Origin: a virus
Virus record (IMG/VR): IMGVR_UViG_3300021961_000104
Coordinates: 1-59,340 of that record
Strand: one strand, 5' to 3'
Length of the DNA stretch: 59,340 nucleotides
Translations under genes and position numbers: made by a program
Notes under the pieces: model-generated
Database searches by the model: none
What the model was told of the DNA's origin: nothing
Seen by the model: only the letters and a program-made list of their open reading frames with translations
Shown: piece after piece, positions 21,230 through 31,791 of the stretch
Position numbering within the stretch: the stretch's first letter is position 1
Layout: every line of letters starts with the position of its first letter

Positions 21230-24200
21230 TTATTGTTTTTTACTCATTAATTCTAATATCTTATTAACTCTATCTTCTTCATATTTTAAAGCTCTAATTT
21301 CTTTTTTACTTAAACCAAAGTTAGTTAATGTTTTTACTTGATCTGGTTTGTTCTCGGCTTTAATTGAATCAAATTGTTTTTGTAATCTTTGTTCAGCTGT
21401 TAGTTTCTTAGGTTTAACCTCTTCTTTTGGTTTAACTTCTTTTTTAGTAGATTCTACTTCTTCTTTAGTTTCAATTTTTTCTATAGGTTTATTTTTTAAC
21501 TCTATAATTTTATTGACTCTATTTTCTTCGTATTTTAATTCTTTAATTTCAGCTTTAGTTAAACCTAATTCTTCCAACATTTGCTTTTGTTCAGCAGTGT
21601 TAGTTTGGTCCATCATTAATTTAACAGCTTCAGCAGCTTCTTCTTCTGGTGTTAAAGGCTCAACAGCATCAAAACCACCGTAATAAGGTAAACCAACGTC
21701 GTAAGTTGACCAACCTAAAATTAAAGCTATTTTTTGCCATCTTACAGAAAGTTCGCTAAATATACCTCTCATGTTGTTTGTTTTCTTAACAACTCTGTCT
21801 ACTGGCACGTTAGTTAAACCTGTAAATACTTGAGCTACTGCTAAGTAAGCTGGATTATCTAAACTCCAACCTTTTTCTTTCATTTCTTTTTTATTCCAAC
21901 TAAAAGATCTTAAACCTCCATATATTTTACCTACTTTAGATCCTAATGGCGGAGAAAAAGCAAACAAATCCTCAACAGCTTCTTCGTATTCAGGTCTTTT
22001 TTTATCATTTTCTTCCATTAAAGTTAACAAAAAGTTTTTTAAGGAAGATACAGCAGCCCCAGTTATACCAAGTCCTCTAAGTTGAGAATCAAGCATACCA
22101 TTTGCAACTTTAACAGCTTTTTCTTTACGAGTATTTTTTAGCTCTTCTTTGCTATCATCATCGTCATCATCTCCAAAACCAATAGCATCTATAGCTGATT
22201 GAAGTGTATTGAATAATAAGTTTTGAACAATACCATAGTATATTATTTTAGAAACATTAGCTTTAGCATTGCCTCTACCGTTAACAAGATCTTGTATAGC
22301 TCTTTTTTGAATACGAGCATACTGCATTGGTGTATTTGCCCATGCTAATATAACTCTACCAGCTGTTGACGCTTGTTGTTTACTAATTCTAACCGGATTG
22401 CTAGACTGTTGACTTTCTTCTGCTATTGCTCTAAAATCTTCAAAAGCACGTTGTTCAGCTAGTTTAGGATCCATACCTGATTTAACTAAACTTTTTATTC
22501 TATTTCTATAAAATGTAGAACCTCCACTAGCTATAGCAAAACTATCTGCAATTTGAGTCATAACAAATCCTTTGTTAAGGATATAAGAAATAATAGCAGT
22601 CGCTTTATTTTTAGAGTTAGCAGCAGCATCAGCAATTTCAGATTCACTTATGTTTATCTTTAAACCATTTCTACGTTCAACAAGATAATCAGAATTCATT
22701 AATGTAATAAAATCTTTCCAAAATTGTTTTTGATTAGCAAATGCTAAACCTGCTTTAAATATATTATTATCACTCCAGTTTATAAAGTTTACAGATGATA
22801 TAGTTTGTAACAAGGCACTTCTAGTATTCAAAAACATAACAGCACCAACGGAATTGTTAAGCCAATCTAATATACCTTGTGTAGTACTATCACCTCCTTT
22901 GGGTCTATTACTACCAGACTTCATTCTACGGATAGAATCCTCTATAGCTGCTCGCCAATTAGTACCATAAGCAGCTTCCATTTTATTTAAATTTTCTTCT
23001 GAAAATATAATATCAACATTTTCTCTAAACTCTTGTTGGTACTCGGCTCTTTTAACTGTATTTATATCATTAATAATATCAGAACTTATAGTACCGGCTA
23101 ACCAACTATCAGATGGTGAAGGATATGGTTTGTCTTTTTGTATAGTAAAAAGTTGCTCTGCAAATACTTTTAATTTAGGATCACTTTCAACAAATGAAGT
23201 TAAATCTTGAATATCTTTTTTACTTAAACCAGGAATTTCGACACCTTGACTTTGCCATATAAACACTCTTATAGCATGAGAATAATTAAACTTACCTATA
23301 CCAGTTTGTTTGTTAAGTGTTTTTGGTAATGTTTTAAGCTGTGTTTTTAAAGCAATAAAATCGTTCATTGCAGCTATCTTAGCTTGAGTTACAGATATTT
23401 CAGATCTATTGTATGTATCTAAAAGATTTTGTTTTAGGAACGCCATTTGTGCATCACCTTTTTTACCTTTACCTATCATTTCATACAATAAACCAGTAAA
23501 ATCTTCTGCGCCAGCGGGTATAAAGAAATTGTATTTACCTTTTCCAGCGCCAACAGTTCTAGCTTTAGCTGCTGAGTATTTTTTATAAGTTTCAATACCA
23601 GCTGTATCAAAAATCATATCATTAATAACTCTATCAAAATCTTGTCTTTTACTAGCTTTAGCTTGTTGAACTTTAGACTTAACGTCAATTTGACTCAATA
23701 CTTCTTCAACAGCTTTTACATTTCCAGTAACATCATCAGCAAAGTAAAAATCATTATAACCTTCAGAAGCTTTGTCCATAATCCATCTAGCCTTAGCTTC
23801 AGCAGCGCCATCACCAAGTCCAGTTATATTTTTAATAGGTATATTTAAACCTAAACTTTTAAGGAATTGTTGAATTGGTTTAGCGGCGTCAGCTGGTCTT
23901 GCTGTTAAAACAAAAATATCTTTAGTACCTCTTTTGTCAGCTATAATTTTAGCGACTTTAAACAATGGTCCTTCTTTGCCATCTATAACTTTGCTAAATT
24001 CAGAAAAATTCCATTCAGCTCCTTGTGCTTCTAAATCAGTGGCTTGTTCAGCGAAAGTTCCAGCCTCTAGTTTACCTTGAATATTGCTATTAATACCAGC
24101 ATAAACTTTATCTAAAAAATCTTGTGGTAAATCCTCTCCAAAGCCTATTTCTTCTGTATTTATTTCATACAACTTATCGCCAAAATCTTTTCTATAAAGC

Positions 24201-27200
24201 TCGGTACTTTCTTGCACTTGGTTCCAACTTCTTTCGACTATAAAATCTGGTAAAGATCTTTCTACTCTAGCTTTGTTTCTAGCCAATGCCGTTTCTAAAG
24301 ACGTATTAGCAACTACCATATGGACTTCATAACCTGCATCCTGCAACTGCTTAACTTTTTTCATTGTAGCAGGGTAAGAAGCTCCAGTGCCGTCAATCAC
24401 CATACCATCGCCATTAGCAGCGTATTTATCAAATTTAGCAACAGCAGCTTTTCTAGCAGCGGCACCCAATTTAGCTCTAGTAGATATTTGCTCTGTAGTA
24501 TATTCAGCTTCTTTAGCTGGCAGTCCAGCTTCAGCTTTCATAACTTCTAAAGCTATATCTTGATTAACAACTTTATAACCTTGTCTACCTAACTTAAGCC
24601 CTTTTCCAATGTTTGTTTTTCCAGCACCAGGTCCACCAACCATAAATATAGCTTTCTGTCTAACTGATTCAGGAGAAAAACCACCTTCAAAATTAGGCAT
24701 AGTATATATAACTCTACTATTAGTACGAGCTAATGTATCGTCAAAATCAAATACTCTAATTTTCTTAACTGGCGCGTTTAATTTTCTAGCATTATTTAAA
24801 GCTTTATCAGCTTTGCTTAAAGCATCGATACTAGTTTTAACTGTTACAGCTTTATCGTACTTTATAGAGTCAGGGATTAAATCACTATTACGTTTAGAAG
24901 CCATTGCTTTACCTTTAACTAAAGGTAGATAAGCTTTAATTGTTTGACTAGGATTATAATTTAGATCACTAATAGCCTTAATTATTTGTTCGTTTTGATA
25001 AGAAATAGCCTCTAACTTTTGACTTTCGTTATAAGAATTATAAACATCTAGTGGAATACCAGCGTTTACAGTTTCAGCCATAGTTTTGCCAGTGTAAGGA
25101 TTTGTAATAGTATTTAAATCTATACCAGCAGCAGCAAGTCTAACTATTGGATTGTCAAATATAGTGAAACCTTCTGGAAGAGTAGAATCTAACTTAGCCA
25201 TATCTAATAAAAAGTCATCCTTTTTAGATAATTGAGTTTGATAATAGTTATCTCTAATAGCTTGCATTATTGGTTGGGCTTTGTTATTTTTTATTGCCCA
25301 CATAATATAAGCTCCAACTACAGAAGCTGGTGGATTATGTTCTTCTCTATATTTTTCTCCTTTTCTTTGCTCTGGTTTACTACCTTTTCCAGCATATTCC
25401 ATTGTGTTGGATCTGTATAAAAAAGGAGCGGCTATTTTTATTAAACCAGAAGTGGCTTGATAGCTTTGTACAATTATAGTTCCAGCTACATCTAAAGACA
25501 TTCCATTAGCAACAGCGTCAGCAAGTTGATTAACAACATGATCTAACACATCCATGTTTACTTTAGACTGAACCTTTGCTTTATCTGTAAAAGCATTTTT
25601 GATATTTATTTTTATAGGTTTTTTACCTTTATATTCTTTAGTTGATTCTATTAATTTTATATAAACAGGATCTTTTTCACCATAATATAATCTTCCTGGT
25701 TTTGCAACCCAATTAGTTATTTCGCTACCAAGGCTACCTTCAGCAGATTTCTCTAAAAAATATCTACCATCTGTAGTTTTAACATATTTTTCAACACCAA
25801 TAGTGCCTTTTTTTCCTTTTACAAATTTACCATCAACTATTTTACCGTAAAAACTTTGTCTTCCACCACTACCCATCATTCCAGCTCTCAATGTAGCTGT
25901 ATCAAGTCCATATTTTTCGACAGCTTCTTGTATTTGATCTTGAATAGTTTTTCTATTTTGTTCATTTATAGAAGGTGAATTATAACGCAACGACTTAGCT
26001 AAATCGGTTTTAGATCTTAGTATGCTTAAACCTTTTAGTTCTTCTAAATTTTCAGGCGTTATTCTTTTACTAGCCATTGATTTAGATTTTCCAGCAGCTA
26101 TATCTTGTTTAACCTCTAAATTTAAATCAGTTTCAGATCTTACTATTTCATTAGTTACTAATCTACCATATAGATTTGCAATACCTTTTAACGCTTGAGC
26201 CTCAGATGATCTAGCGCTAAAGTCTTCAGCTTTTTTACCTTCAACTATACCAAACGTTTTTAGAAAATCAGCTTTTGTAATTCCTTTATTTAAAGCAAAC
26301 GGAGATAAACCAGCTCCTTTAGTAATTCTAGGTTTTTTAGTATAAAAAGCATTTAACAAACCCTTTGGCACTCCAGTAGAGGTACCTAAGAGCTTATCTG
26401 TTGCAGCTTCTATCACTGCGCCTTCAGGTAATATCTTTAATAATTTATCTGCGTTCTTATTGACAAATCTTTGTATAGCATTAGCATCACCTTTAGATAG
26501 GTTAGCAGTTGGATCTGTTAGTTTTTTAACTGGTATTCCAATTTCTTGAGCTATAATTTCAGGAGCTAGATCGCCTAACTTCTTAAACGTCATTTGTTCA
26601 GGATCTATACCTTTTATTTTAGAAGCAATATTTTCTTTTATTTTAGCAACAGCATCGTTAGATATTAAAGAGCTAGGTTTTATTAAAGTTGTAACTGGTT
26701 TTGTAGATACTTCAACATCTTGCTCTGTAGCTGTTTGGCGTTGCATTTTTTCAGTAACACCTTCTTGTGACTCAGATTGAATGATCTCATTATATCTAGG
26801 GTCAGCTTCATAAAACTCTTGCAACCTAGCGTCAAATAAGCTTCTGCCAGAAGCAGACTTTGAGTTTAAGTAACCCATGACACTATCGTTTCGATCTGGT
26901 GTCCATTTATCTATTAAGCTAACTAATCCTCTTTTTTCATCTAAAGCAAAAGTTCTAGCTATATCATCAATAACGTCTTCGCTTAGGTTTATATTACGCA
27001 TACGTCTTTTAGCCTCATCAACTAAAGAATACGCAGCCATAATAGTAGCATCTTTCTTTTTATTAGAATCAAGAAGATCTGGCTTCATGGCCTCAACTTC
27101 TTGATATACTCTTTTACTCTCTTTAGCAGCAGTATCAGTGACCTCGTCTTGCATCAAACTCTCAAAACTTTTAATAGCTTTAGCGCCTTTGGTTCTTTGA

Positions 27201-29980
27201 TCTATTTTAACCTCTCCTTCTACCAAAGCACCTTTAGCTCCTTCTTTAGCTACAGCTAATTGAACTTCAGACAAGCCTTTACCAGATTGAATTGTTTTGT
27301 TGTAATCTTTTAAGAAGTTAAAAATATCTTTACCTGTATCAAACGTTATGTTTAAAGGTTGTTTACCAGATCTAAATAAATTATTAAATAAATCTATTAA
27401 ACTTTCAAAAAACCCTTTTGTTTTTTCATTATAAACAATATCTCCATTAGACATGGCTTCGCTAACCAATGGTATAACTTCTTCCCACGTAGCAGCTGCA
27501 GAGTACTTAGGATCTTCTAAGTATTGTCTAAATCTATTTTCAAGATTACTATTTGTTATTGATATGTCTTTATTATTTACTATTTCAGAAAGTAAATTTT
27601 TTCCAAATATAATTGATAACTCTGGATTATCTTTAAAGGTTTGTTGGAAAAATGGATGTAATATTTCGTGTTGATCTGTTGTGAATTTAAAATCTTCTGC
27701 AGCGGCTCTATCGTTTATTAATATTATTTTTTTGTCATTTAATATAATTGATTGACCATATCCAGTTGATTCTTGAACTTCTCCGCCTTGATCTTTTATT
27801 TCTTGTACTCTTTTTTCGTAACCTTCTTGTGTATCAAAAGTTTCAAAATCAGATTCTAATTGTTCTGATATTATTTTAGCAGCTTCTCTGGCTTTTGATT
27901 GTTTTATTTTAATTAAATTTTCTTTTATTAAATTTTCATCTATGCTATTTTTAATAGCAAAAATATCATTAGACAACTTTTTATTCTTATTTACAACAGC
28001 TCCTTTTGCTGAACCATATTGTCTGCTATCAATTTCGCCATTTATATAAGCAACATTTAAATCTTTTAATATTTTATTATTTTTTTCTTTTTCAGAAACT
28101 AAATTTAAAACTTCTGCTTTTTGATTTGAATCTAAAAGTTTTGCTGAAATATAATTATTTTCTAAAAATTCTTTTAATGAATTTTCAGTTGTATTTATTT
28201 CTATATCAATAGCGTCTCTAAAAGCTTTATTTTTATTTAAAGCTCTAGCTTTTTGTAAGCCTCCAATAGTTTCAATGTGCTGATTGACAAATGCTAAAGA
28301 TTCTTTATCACTTCTCAAAGCTTTAGCTATTGTAGATGGCGCCGAAACTACCGTAGAACCAACAAGACCTTGTAAATAACTTTCAAGCCCATCTTCTGAA
28401 GCCATAGCTGATATGCCATCAAGTACGGAATTATTAAGGTTTTTACCGTCAGCTAAACTTTTATTTATTTCTTCAGTTCCTAATTGAAAAACCTCTGTTA
28501 AACCTTCTTTATTTTGAGTTAAAAGTAATGAAGCAAAAGGAGAATATTTACCTGTATACCCAGCAATTTGTTTTGAAATACCTTTAAGTCCAGCGTATTC
28601 AAGACTCATAGCCAAAACTCCTAATGTAAGTGGAGTGTTGATTTCTGTTTCATTATTTCTAACTAACTCTTCTATTGGGTTCTCTGAATCTTTATATTTA
28701 GAATTTGCTTTTGAAACATTGTAGTCTACATACATAGGAGCAACTATTTGAGGAAACAAAGAACCTCCTCTAGTTAAGGCAGCTGGTGCTGCTGTTTCAA
28801 TAAGACTTCCAACCGCATTAAATACTCCACCTATTATTTCAGGTATATCTCCTTTTTTAAAACCCGATACAATTCCACCAACGTCTGTTCTTGTTTCGCT
28901 TAATTTTTTTACTTTACCAAATTGCTCGATCATATAATCTTCAGCAAATTTACCAACTTCATTATCTGTACCTGAATATACTGCTTTTACGTTTGAACCA
29001 ATTTGTCTTTTTAGTCTACTTAATTCTTTCCAACGCTCAGGGTTTTTAGAAAATAATACCTCGCTGTTATCGTTTGGGTCAATAAAAGCTATAGCTGTTT
29101 CTGGCATTTTTCCGGTTAAAAAGTCGGCAGCATCTTGGCCGGCAGTATTTTTTATAAAATCTATTCCAGCAAGTTTAGCAGACTCCCAAGAAGTTTCTAG
29201 TCCTATAGGTATATTTTCAACAGTACCAATAAACCTTCCGGTAATATCCATAATTGGTTCCATTATTATATCAGCTATTGTTGGCTTTATTTCCGGTATA
29301 TCTTTTTTAGATAATTCAGAAATATAATCAGAAACCTTGTCTAATTCTTTATATGATACTATAGCTTTGTTTGTTTGTAAATTATCTCCTCCAAAAGCTT
29401 TTCTTATATTATTTATTTTTTGTAAATTTAAAAACTCATTTTCAGGTTTTAAAACTTCTTGTTGTGTTTTATTTAAAAAGTCATTAAAACTTTCCCCTTC
29501 TTTTTTTTCTTTTTGATATTTACCAAAAACATTATAAAGATCATTATCTATAGTTTCATCTGGAGCTAATTCCAATTGATAATAAGCTATAGTTCTTTCT
29601 GGAGTACCTGATTTATATTTTTTTAATATAGAATTTATTTGATCTTGTTTGTATTTTTTCTCTTCTTTTTCAAACTCCTTTATAGACTTTCCAAACAAGT
29701 CTTTATGCATTTTATCAAAATCACCTTCTTGATATTTCAAATCTCCATTTCCATATACTACATCTGAAAATGATGTCTCGGACGCATCCGGTTGTTTGGG
29801 TGATGCAGTTGCATCCGTTTTGTCTACAACACCCTTCGTCTTTGCTTCGTCGATAACGTCATCTACAACTTTATCTTCAACAGGTGGATTATTTTTTTTC
29901 CACTCTTGAGCTTTGTCAAATATTTCTTTATCAGATAATCCTTGATCTTGTAGAGAAGCTATATATTCTAATAATGTCAT
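21230..29980 (-). CDS. Giant polyvalent internal virion protein, 2916 aa
   Basis: A very large protein. Around residue 772 there is HEILH, an HExxH zinc-peptidase motif with WEEVIPLVSEAM as possible third ligand. At about 1743 is the HAD motif FDFDDTLA; at about 1783 starts a P-loop kinase insert MVGGPGAGKT followed by NQDIALE and VIDGTGA; motif VLTARP (about 2027) and FADD (about 2081) then complete the HAD fold. A segment near 2550 (LAWANTPMQYARIQKRAIQDL) resembles a domain of phage large polyvalent proteins. Two C-terminal repeats have KYEExRVNKIxEL. Late-gene position suggests injection with DNA. Confidence 0.85.
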   Translation of the reverse strand: MTLLEYIASLQDQGLSDKEIFDKAQEWKKNNPPVEDKVVDDVIDEAKTKGVVDKTDATASPKQPDASETSFSDVVYGNGDLKYQEGDFDKMHKDLFGKSIKEFEKEEKKYKQDQINSILKKYKSGTPERTIAYYQLELAPDETIDNDLYNVFGKYQKEKKEGESFNDFLNKTQQEVLKPENEFLNLQKINNIRKAFGGDNLQTNKAIVSYKELDKVSDYISELSKKDIPEIKPTIADIIMEPIMDITGRFIGTVENIPIGLETSWESAKLAGIDFIKNTAGQDAADFLTGKMPETAIAFIDPNDNSEVLFSKNPERWKELSRLKRQIGSNVKAVYSGTDNEVGKFAEDYMIEQFGKVKKLSETRTDVGGIVSGFKKGDIPEIIGGVFNAVGSLIETAAPAALTRGGSLFPQIVAPMYVDYNVSKANSKYKDSENPIEELVRNNETEINTPLTLGVLAMSLEYAGLKGISKQIAGYTGKYSPFASLLLTQNKEGLTEVFQLGTEEINKSLADGKNLNNSVLDGISAMASEDGLESYLQGLVGSTVVSAPSTIAKALRSDKESLAFVNQHIETIGGLQKARALNKNKAFRDAIDIEINTTENSLKEFLENNYISAKLLDSNQKAEVLNLVSEKEKNNKILKDLNVAYINGEIDSRQYGSAKGAVVNKNKKLSNDIFAIKNSIDENLIKENLIKIKQSKAREAAKIISEQLESDFETFDTQEGYEKRVQEIKDQGGEVQESTGYGQSIILNDKKIILINDRAAAEDFKFTTDQHEILHPFFQQTFKDNPELSIIFGKNLLSEIVNNKDISITNSNLENRFRQYLEDPKYSAAATWEEVIPLVSEAMSNGDIVYNEKTKGFFESLIDLFNNLFRSGKQPLNITFDTGKDIFNFLKDYNKTIQSGKGLSEVQLAVAKEGAKGALVEGEVKIDQRTKGAKAIKSFESLMQDEVTDTAAKESKRVYQEVEAMKPDLLDSNKKKDATIMAAYSLVDEAKRRMRNINLSEDVIDDIARTFALDEKRGLVSLIDKWTPDRNDSVMGYLNSKSASGRSLFDARLQEFYEADPRYNEIIQSESQEGVTEKMQRQTATEQDVEVSTKPVTTLIKPSSLISNDAVAKIKENIASKIKGIDPEQMTFKKLGDLAPEIIAQEIGIPVKKLTDPTANLSKGDANAIQRFVNKNADKLLKILPEGAVIEAATDKLLGTSTGVPKGLLNAFYTKKPRITKGAGLSPFALNKGITKADFLKTFGIVEGKKAEDFSARSSEAQALKGIANLYGRLVTNEIVRSETDLNLEVKQDIAAGKSKSMASKRITPENLEELKGLSILRSKTDLAKSLRYNSPSINEQNRKTIQDQIQEAVEKYGLDTATLRAGMMGSGGRQSFYGKIVDGKFVKGKKGTIGVEKYVKTTDGRYFLEKSAEGSLGSEITNWVAKPGRLYYGEKDPVYIKLIESTKEYKGKKPIKINIKNAFTDKAKVQSKVNMDVLDHVVNQLADAVANGMSLDVAGTIIVQSYQATSGLIKIAAPFLYRSNTMEYAGKGSKPEQRKGEKYREEHNPPASVVGAYIMWAIKNNKAQPIMQAIRDNYYQTQLSKKDDFLLDMAKLDSTLPEGFTIFDNPIVRLAAAGIDLNTITNPYTGKTMAETVNAGIPLDVYNSYNESQKLEAISYQNEQIIKAISDLNYNPSQTIKAYLPLVKGKAMASKRNSDLIPDSIKYDKAVTVKTSIDALSKADKALNNARKLNAPVKKIRVFDFDDTLARTNSRVIYTMPNFEGGFSPESVRQKAIFMVGGPGAGKTNIGKGLKLGRQGYKVVNQDIALEVMKAEAGLPAKEAEYTTEQISTRAKLGAAARKAAVAKFDKYAANGDGMVIDGTGASYPATMKKVKQLQDAGYEVHMVVANTSLETALARNKARVERSLPDFIVERSWNQVQESTELYRKDFGDKLYEINTEEIGFGEDLPQDFLDKVYAGINSNIQGKLEAGTFAEQATDLEAQGAEWNFSEFSKVIDGKEGPLFKVAKIIADKRGTKDIFVLTARPADAAKPIQQFLKSLGLNIPIKNITGLGDGAAEAKARWIMDKASEGYNDFYFADDVTGNVKAVEEVLSQIDVKSKVQQAKASKRQDFDRVINDMIFDTAGIETYKKYSAAKARTVGAGKGKYNFFIPAGAEDFTGLLYEMIGKGKKGDAQMAFLKQNLLDTYNRSEISVTQAKIAAMNDFIALKTQLKTLPKTLNKQTGIGKFNYSHAIRVFIWQSQGVEIPGLSKKDIQDLTSFVESDPKLKVFAEQLFTIQKDKPYPSPSDSWLAGTISSDIINDINTVKRAEYQQEFRENVDIIFSEENLNKMEAAYGTNWRAAIEDSIRRMKSGSNRPKGGDSTTQGILDWLNNSVGAVMFLNTRSALLQTISSVNFINWSDNNIFKAGLAFANQKQFWKDFITLMNSDYLVERRNGLKINISESEIADAAANSKNKATAIISYILNKGFVMTQIADSFAIASGGSTFYRNRIKSLVKSGMDPKLAEQRAFEDFRAIAEESQQSSNPVRISKQQASTAGRVILAWANTPMQYARIQKRAIQDLVNGRGNAKANVSKIIYYGIVQNLLFNTLQSAIDAIGFGDDDDDDSKEELKNTRKEKAVKVANGMLDSQLRGLGITGAAVSSLKNFLLTLMEENDKKRPEYEEAVEDLFAFSPPLGSKVGKIYGGLRSFSWNKKEMKEKGWSLDNPAYLAVAQVFTGLTNVPVDRVVKKTNNMRGIFSELSVRWQKIALILGWSTYDVGLPYYGGFDAVEPLTPEEEAAEAVKLMMDQTNTAEQKQMLEELGLTKAEIKELKYEENRVNKIIELKNKPIEKIETKEEVESTKKEVKPKEEVKPKKLTAEQRLQKQFDSIKAENKPDQVKTLTNFGLSKKEIRALKYEEDRVNKILELMSKKQ

Positions 29981-29990
29981 TTATTAAATT

Positions 29991-31085
29991 TTAAAGTTTA
30001 TTATCTTCGATAAATTTTTGTGCTTTAGCTTTTTTATATTCAGCCATATCAAATACAACAGCATCTTCTTTAACTGTTGGCAATTGATTTGTAACAAATT
30101 GTTTTAAGTAGTTATTAATGAAGTATTGTTTGTACTTCGTTTCAAACATCATTTTTTTCTTTTGATCTAAAGGTAAATCAGTTTCGTAATTCCAAGGAGT
30201 TGGAGAAATAATGTTCTCGACAGTTTGATCGTTTTCCTCAGCAGTTACACCGCTTGATATGTAAACATTCCAAGCAGCAACAGCTCTTTGCTCTGAACTA
30301 AGCAAACCAGCTACTTCAGCGCTAATAAAAGGATCTATTTTTCTTTGTATTTTGTCTATGTCGTATTTAAGAACATTACGACCTTTGCCATTACCAATAT
30401 CAATAACTTCGTAATCAAAAGAACCATCTGCATTCATAATCACATATTCTTCTGATATTTTAGCTCCAGCTGATAATTGTCCATTTTCGTTAACATCACT
30501 TAAAGAAAATATACCAACTTCAGTTAAAAGTCTTAACATGTCTTTGTTTATATCTGGAGTTGAAACTACTAAAGATGTTTTAGCTTCTATCAAGGCATTT
30601 AGCGAAGTGTTATTTATAATTAACGGTTGTTCAAAACCTGGTCCAAAAAAAGCTATTTGCTGAGAACCATCTGGCATTAGATTTAAATAAACATCATAAC
30701 CATCTGATTTAGAAAAACCAGGTCTACCATTTAATATACTATTAGCGACAGTAAAACTGTAATTATTGTTTGGATCAAAGTTCGGCTCGTCCGTTACACT
30801 TAATTCACCTATAAGAGTAGATAGAAAATCCAAAGAAGCTTGTGGAGCTTCTTTTAATTGCTTCAATTGATTTAACTCAACCTCACAATTATATGAAGAG
30901 CAATTACCTGAATCAATAGCCATTTTAAGTTTAGCATAAATTTTTGCCGTATCTCTATAGGCATTGTCTAATATTCTAAAATTATAATCGCTAGAATTAG
31001 AAATAAAACCTTTGTTATAAGCAATAGCGTCACTGTCATTAAATTGCTTTAGATAAAGATTTTTAAACAAGTTTTGGTTTTCCAT
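29991..31085 (-). CDS. Putative internal virion protein, 364 aa
   Basis: Lies between the giant polyvalent protein and a Gly/Ala-rich internal protein. Mostly mixed alpha/beta with many Asn and Asp residues and no catalytic motif. Starts MENQNLFKNLYLKQF. Position within a run of injected-type proteins supports a virion role, though it could be a cargo or core protein. Confidence 0.65.
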   Translation of the reverse strand: MENQNLFKNLYLKQFNDSDAIAYNKGFISNSSDYNFRILDNAYRDTAKIYAKLKMAIDSGNCSSYNCEVELNQLKQLKEAPQASLDFLSTLIGELSVTDEPNFDPNNNYSFTVANSILNGRPGFSKSDGYDVYLNLMPDGSQQIAFFGPGFEQPLIINNTSLNALIEAKTSLVVSTPDINKDMLRLLTEVGIFSLSDVNENGQLSAGAKISEEYVIMNADGSFDYEVIDIGNGKGRNVLKYDIDKIQRKIDPFISAEVAGLLSSEQRAVAAWNVYISSGVTAEENDQTVENIISPTPWNYETDLPLDQKKKMMFETKYKQYFINNYLKQFVTNQLPTVKEDAVVFDMAEYKKAKAQKFIEDNKL

Positions 31086-31103
31086 TATTTATTTAATTTT
31101 TTA

Positions 31104-31769
31104 TTAATTCCCACCGCCACTGAATAACGCTGATCCAATTTGTCCAATAGCGCTAATACCACCGAGTGTACTTGCTGTAGCGTCTGCAGATGCTTGTGCT
31201 TTAGCTTGTGTAGCTGCGCCAAGTTGAGCAGCTGCTCTATCTAATTGTTGCATCTCTCTTTGCTCTTTTTGACCAAAGACAAAAGCTTTTCCAGAAACAT
31301 CAGCCTCTTGAATTCTCTGAGCTTCAGCCATTTTTTGCTGTTGCATTTGCGCTTCTCCTTGCGCGCGTTTATCTTCGTTAGATTTTTCTTGCATTTCTAT
31401 ATTAGCACTAACGTCTTTTTTAGCTTGTAAAGCTGCTTGAGCCAAAGCAGTTGCTCCACCCGCGCCAGCACCAGTTGCTCTCATAGCGTCTAAAGTGTTA
31501 GCTAAAGATATATCAGCTTCTTCTATTTGCATTTCAGCAGCACCAGTGGCTACTGATAAATTAGTAAAAGGATTACTTATCATAGAACTAAGATCAGTTA
31601 TTCCTTCGTAAGGATTTATAATCTTTTGTCTATTCTTTTCTAGAGAATTTAATTTTGCTTCTAGTCTAGATTTTTCTTTAGCAGCTTCTGCAGCGGCTCT
31701 TCTAGCTTTGCCACCACCAAAAAGACTACCAGCTAAAGAGGCTACGCCTCCGATTATTGCACCTATCAT
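31104..31769 (-). CDS. Internal virion protein with amphipathic Gly-rich ends, 221 aa
   Basis: The N-terminus IGAIIGGVASLAGSLFGGG and the C-terminus GGISAIGQIGSALFSGGG are Gly-rich, hydrophobic stretches that can insert in membranes, while the middle is long helix with many Ala, Gln and Lys. This architecture matches T7 gp14-like ejection proteins and small cargo proteins of crAss-like phages. It may form part of the DNA-delivery channel. Confidence 0.75.
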   Translation of the reverse strand: MIGAIIGGVASLAGSLFGGGKARRAAAEAAKEKSRLEAKLNSLEKNRQKIINPYEGITDLSSMISNPFTNLSVATGAAEMQIEEADISLANTLDAMRATGAGAGGATALAQAALQAKKDVSANIEMQEKSNEDKRAQGEAQMQQQKMAEAQRIQEADVSGKAFVFGQKEQREMQQLDRAAAQLGAATQAKAQASADATASTLGGISAIGQIGSALFSGGGN

Positions 31770-31791
31770 TTTTTATTTATTTTAAATTATT

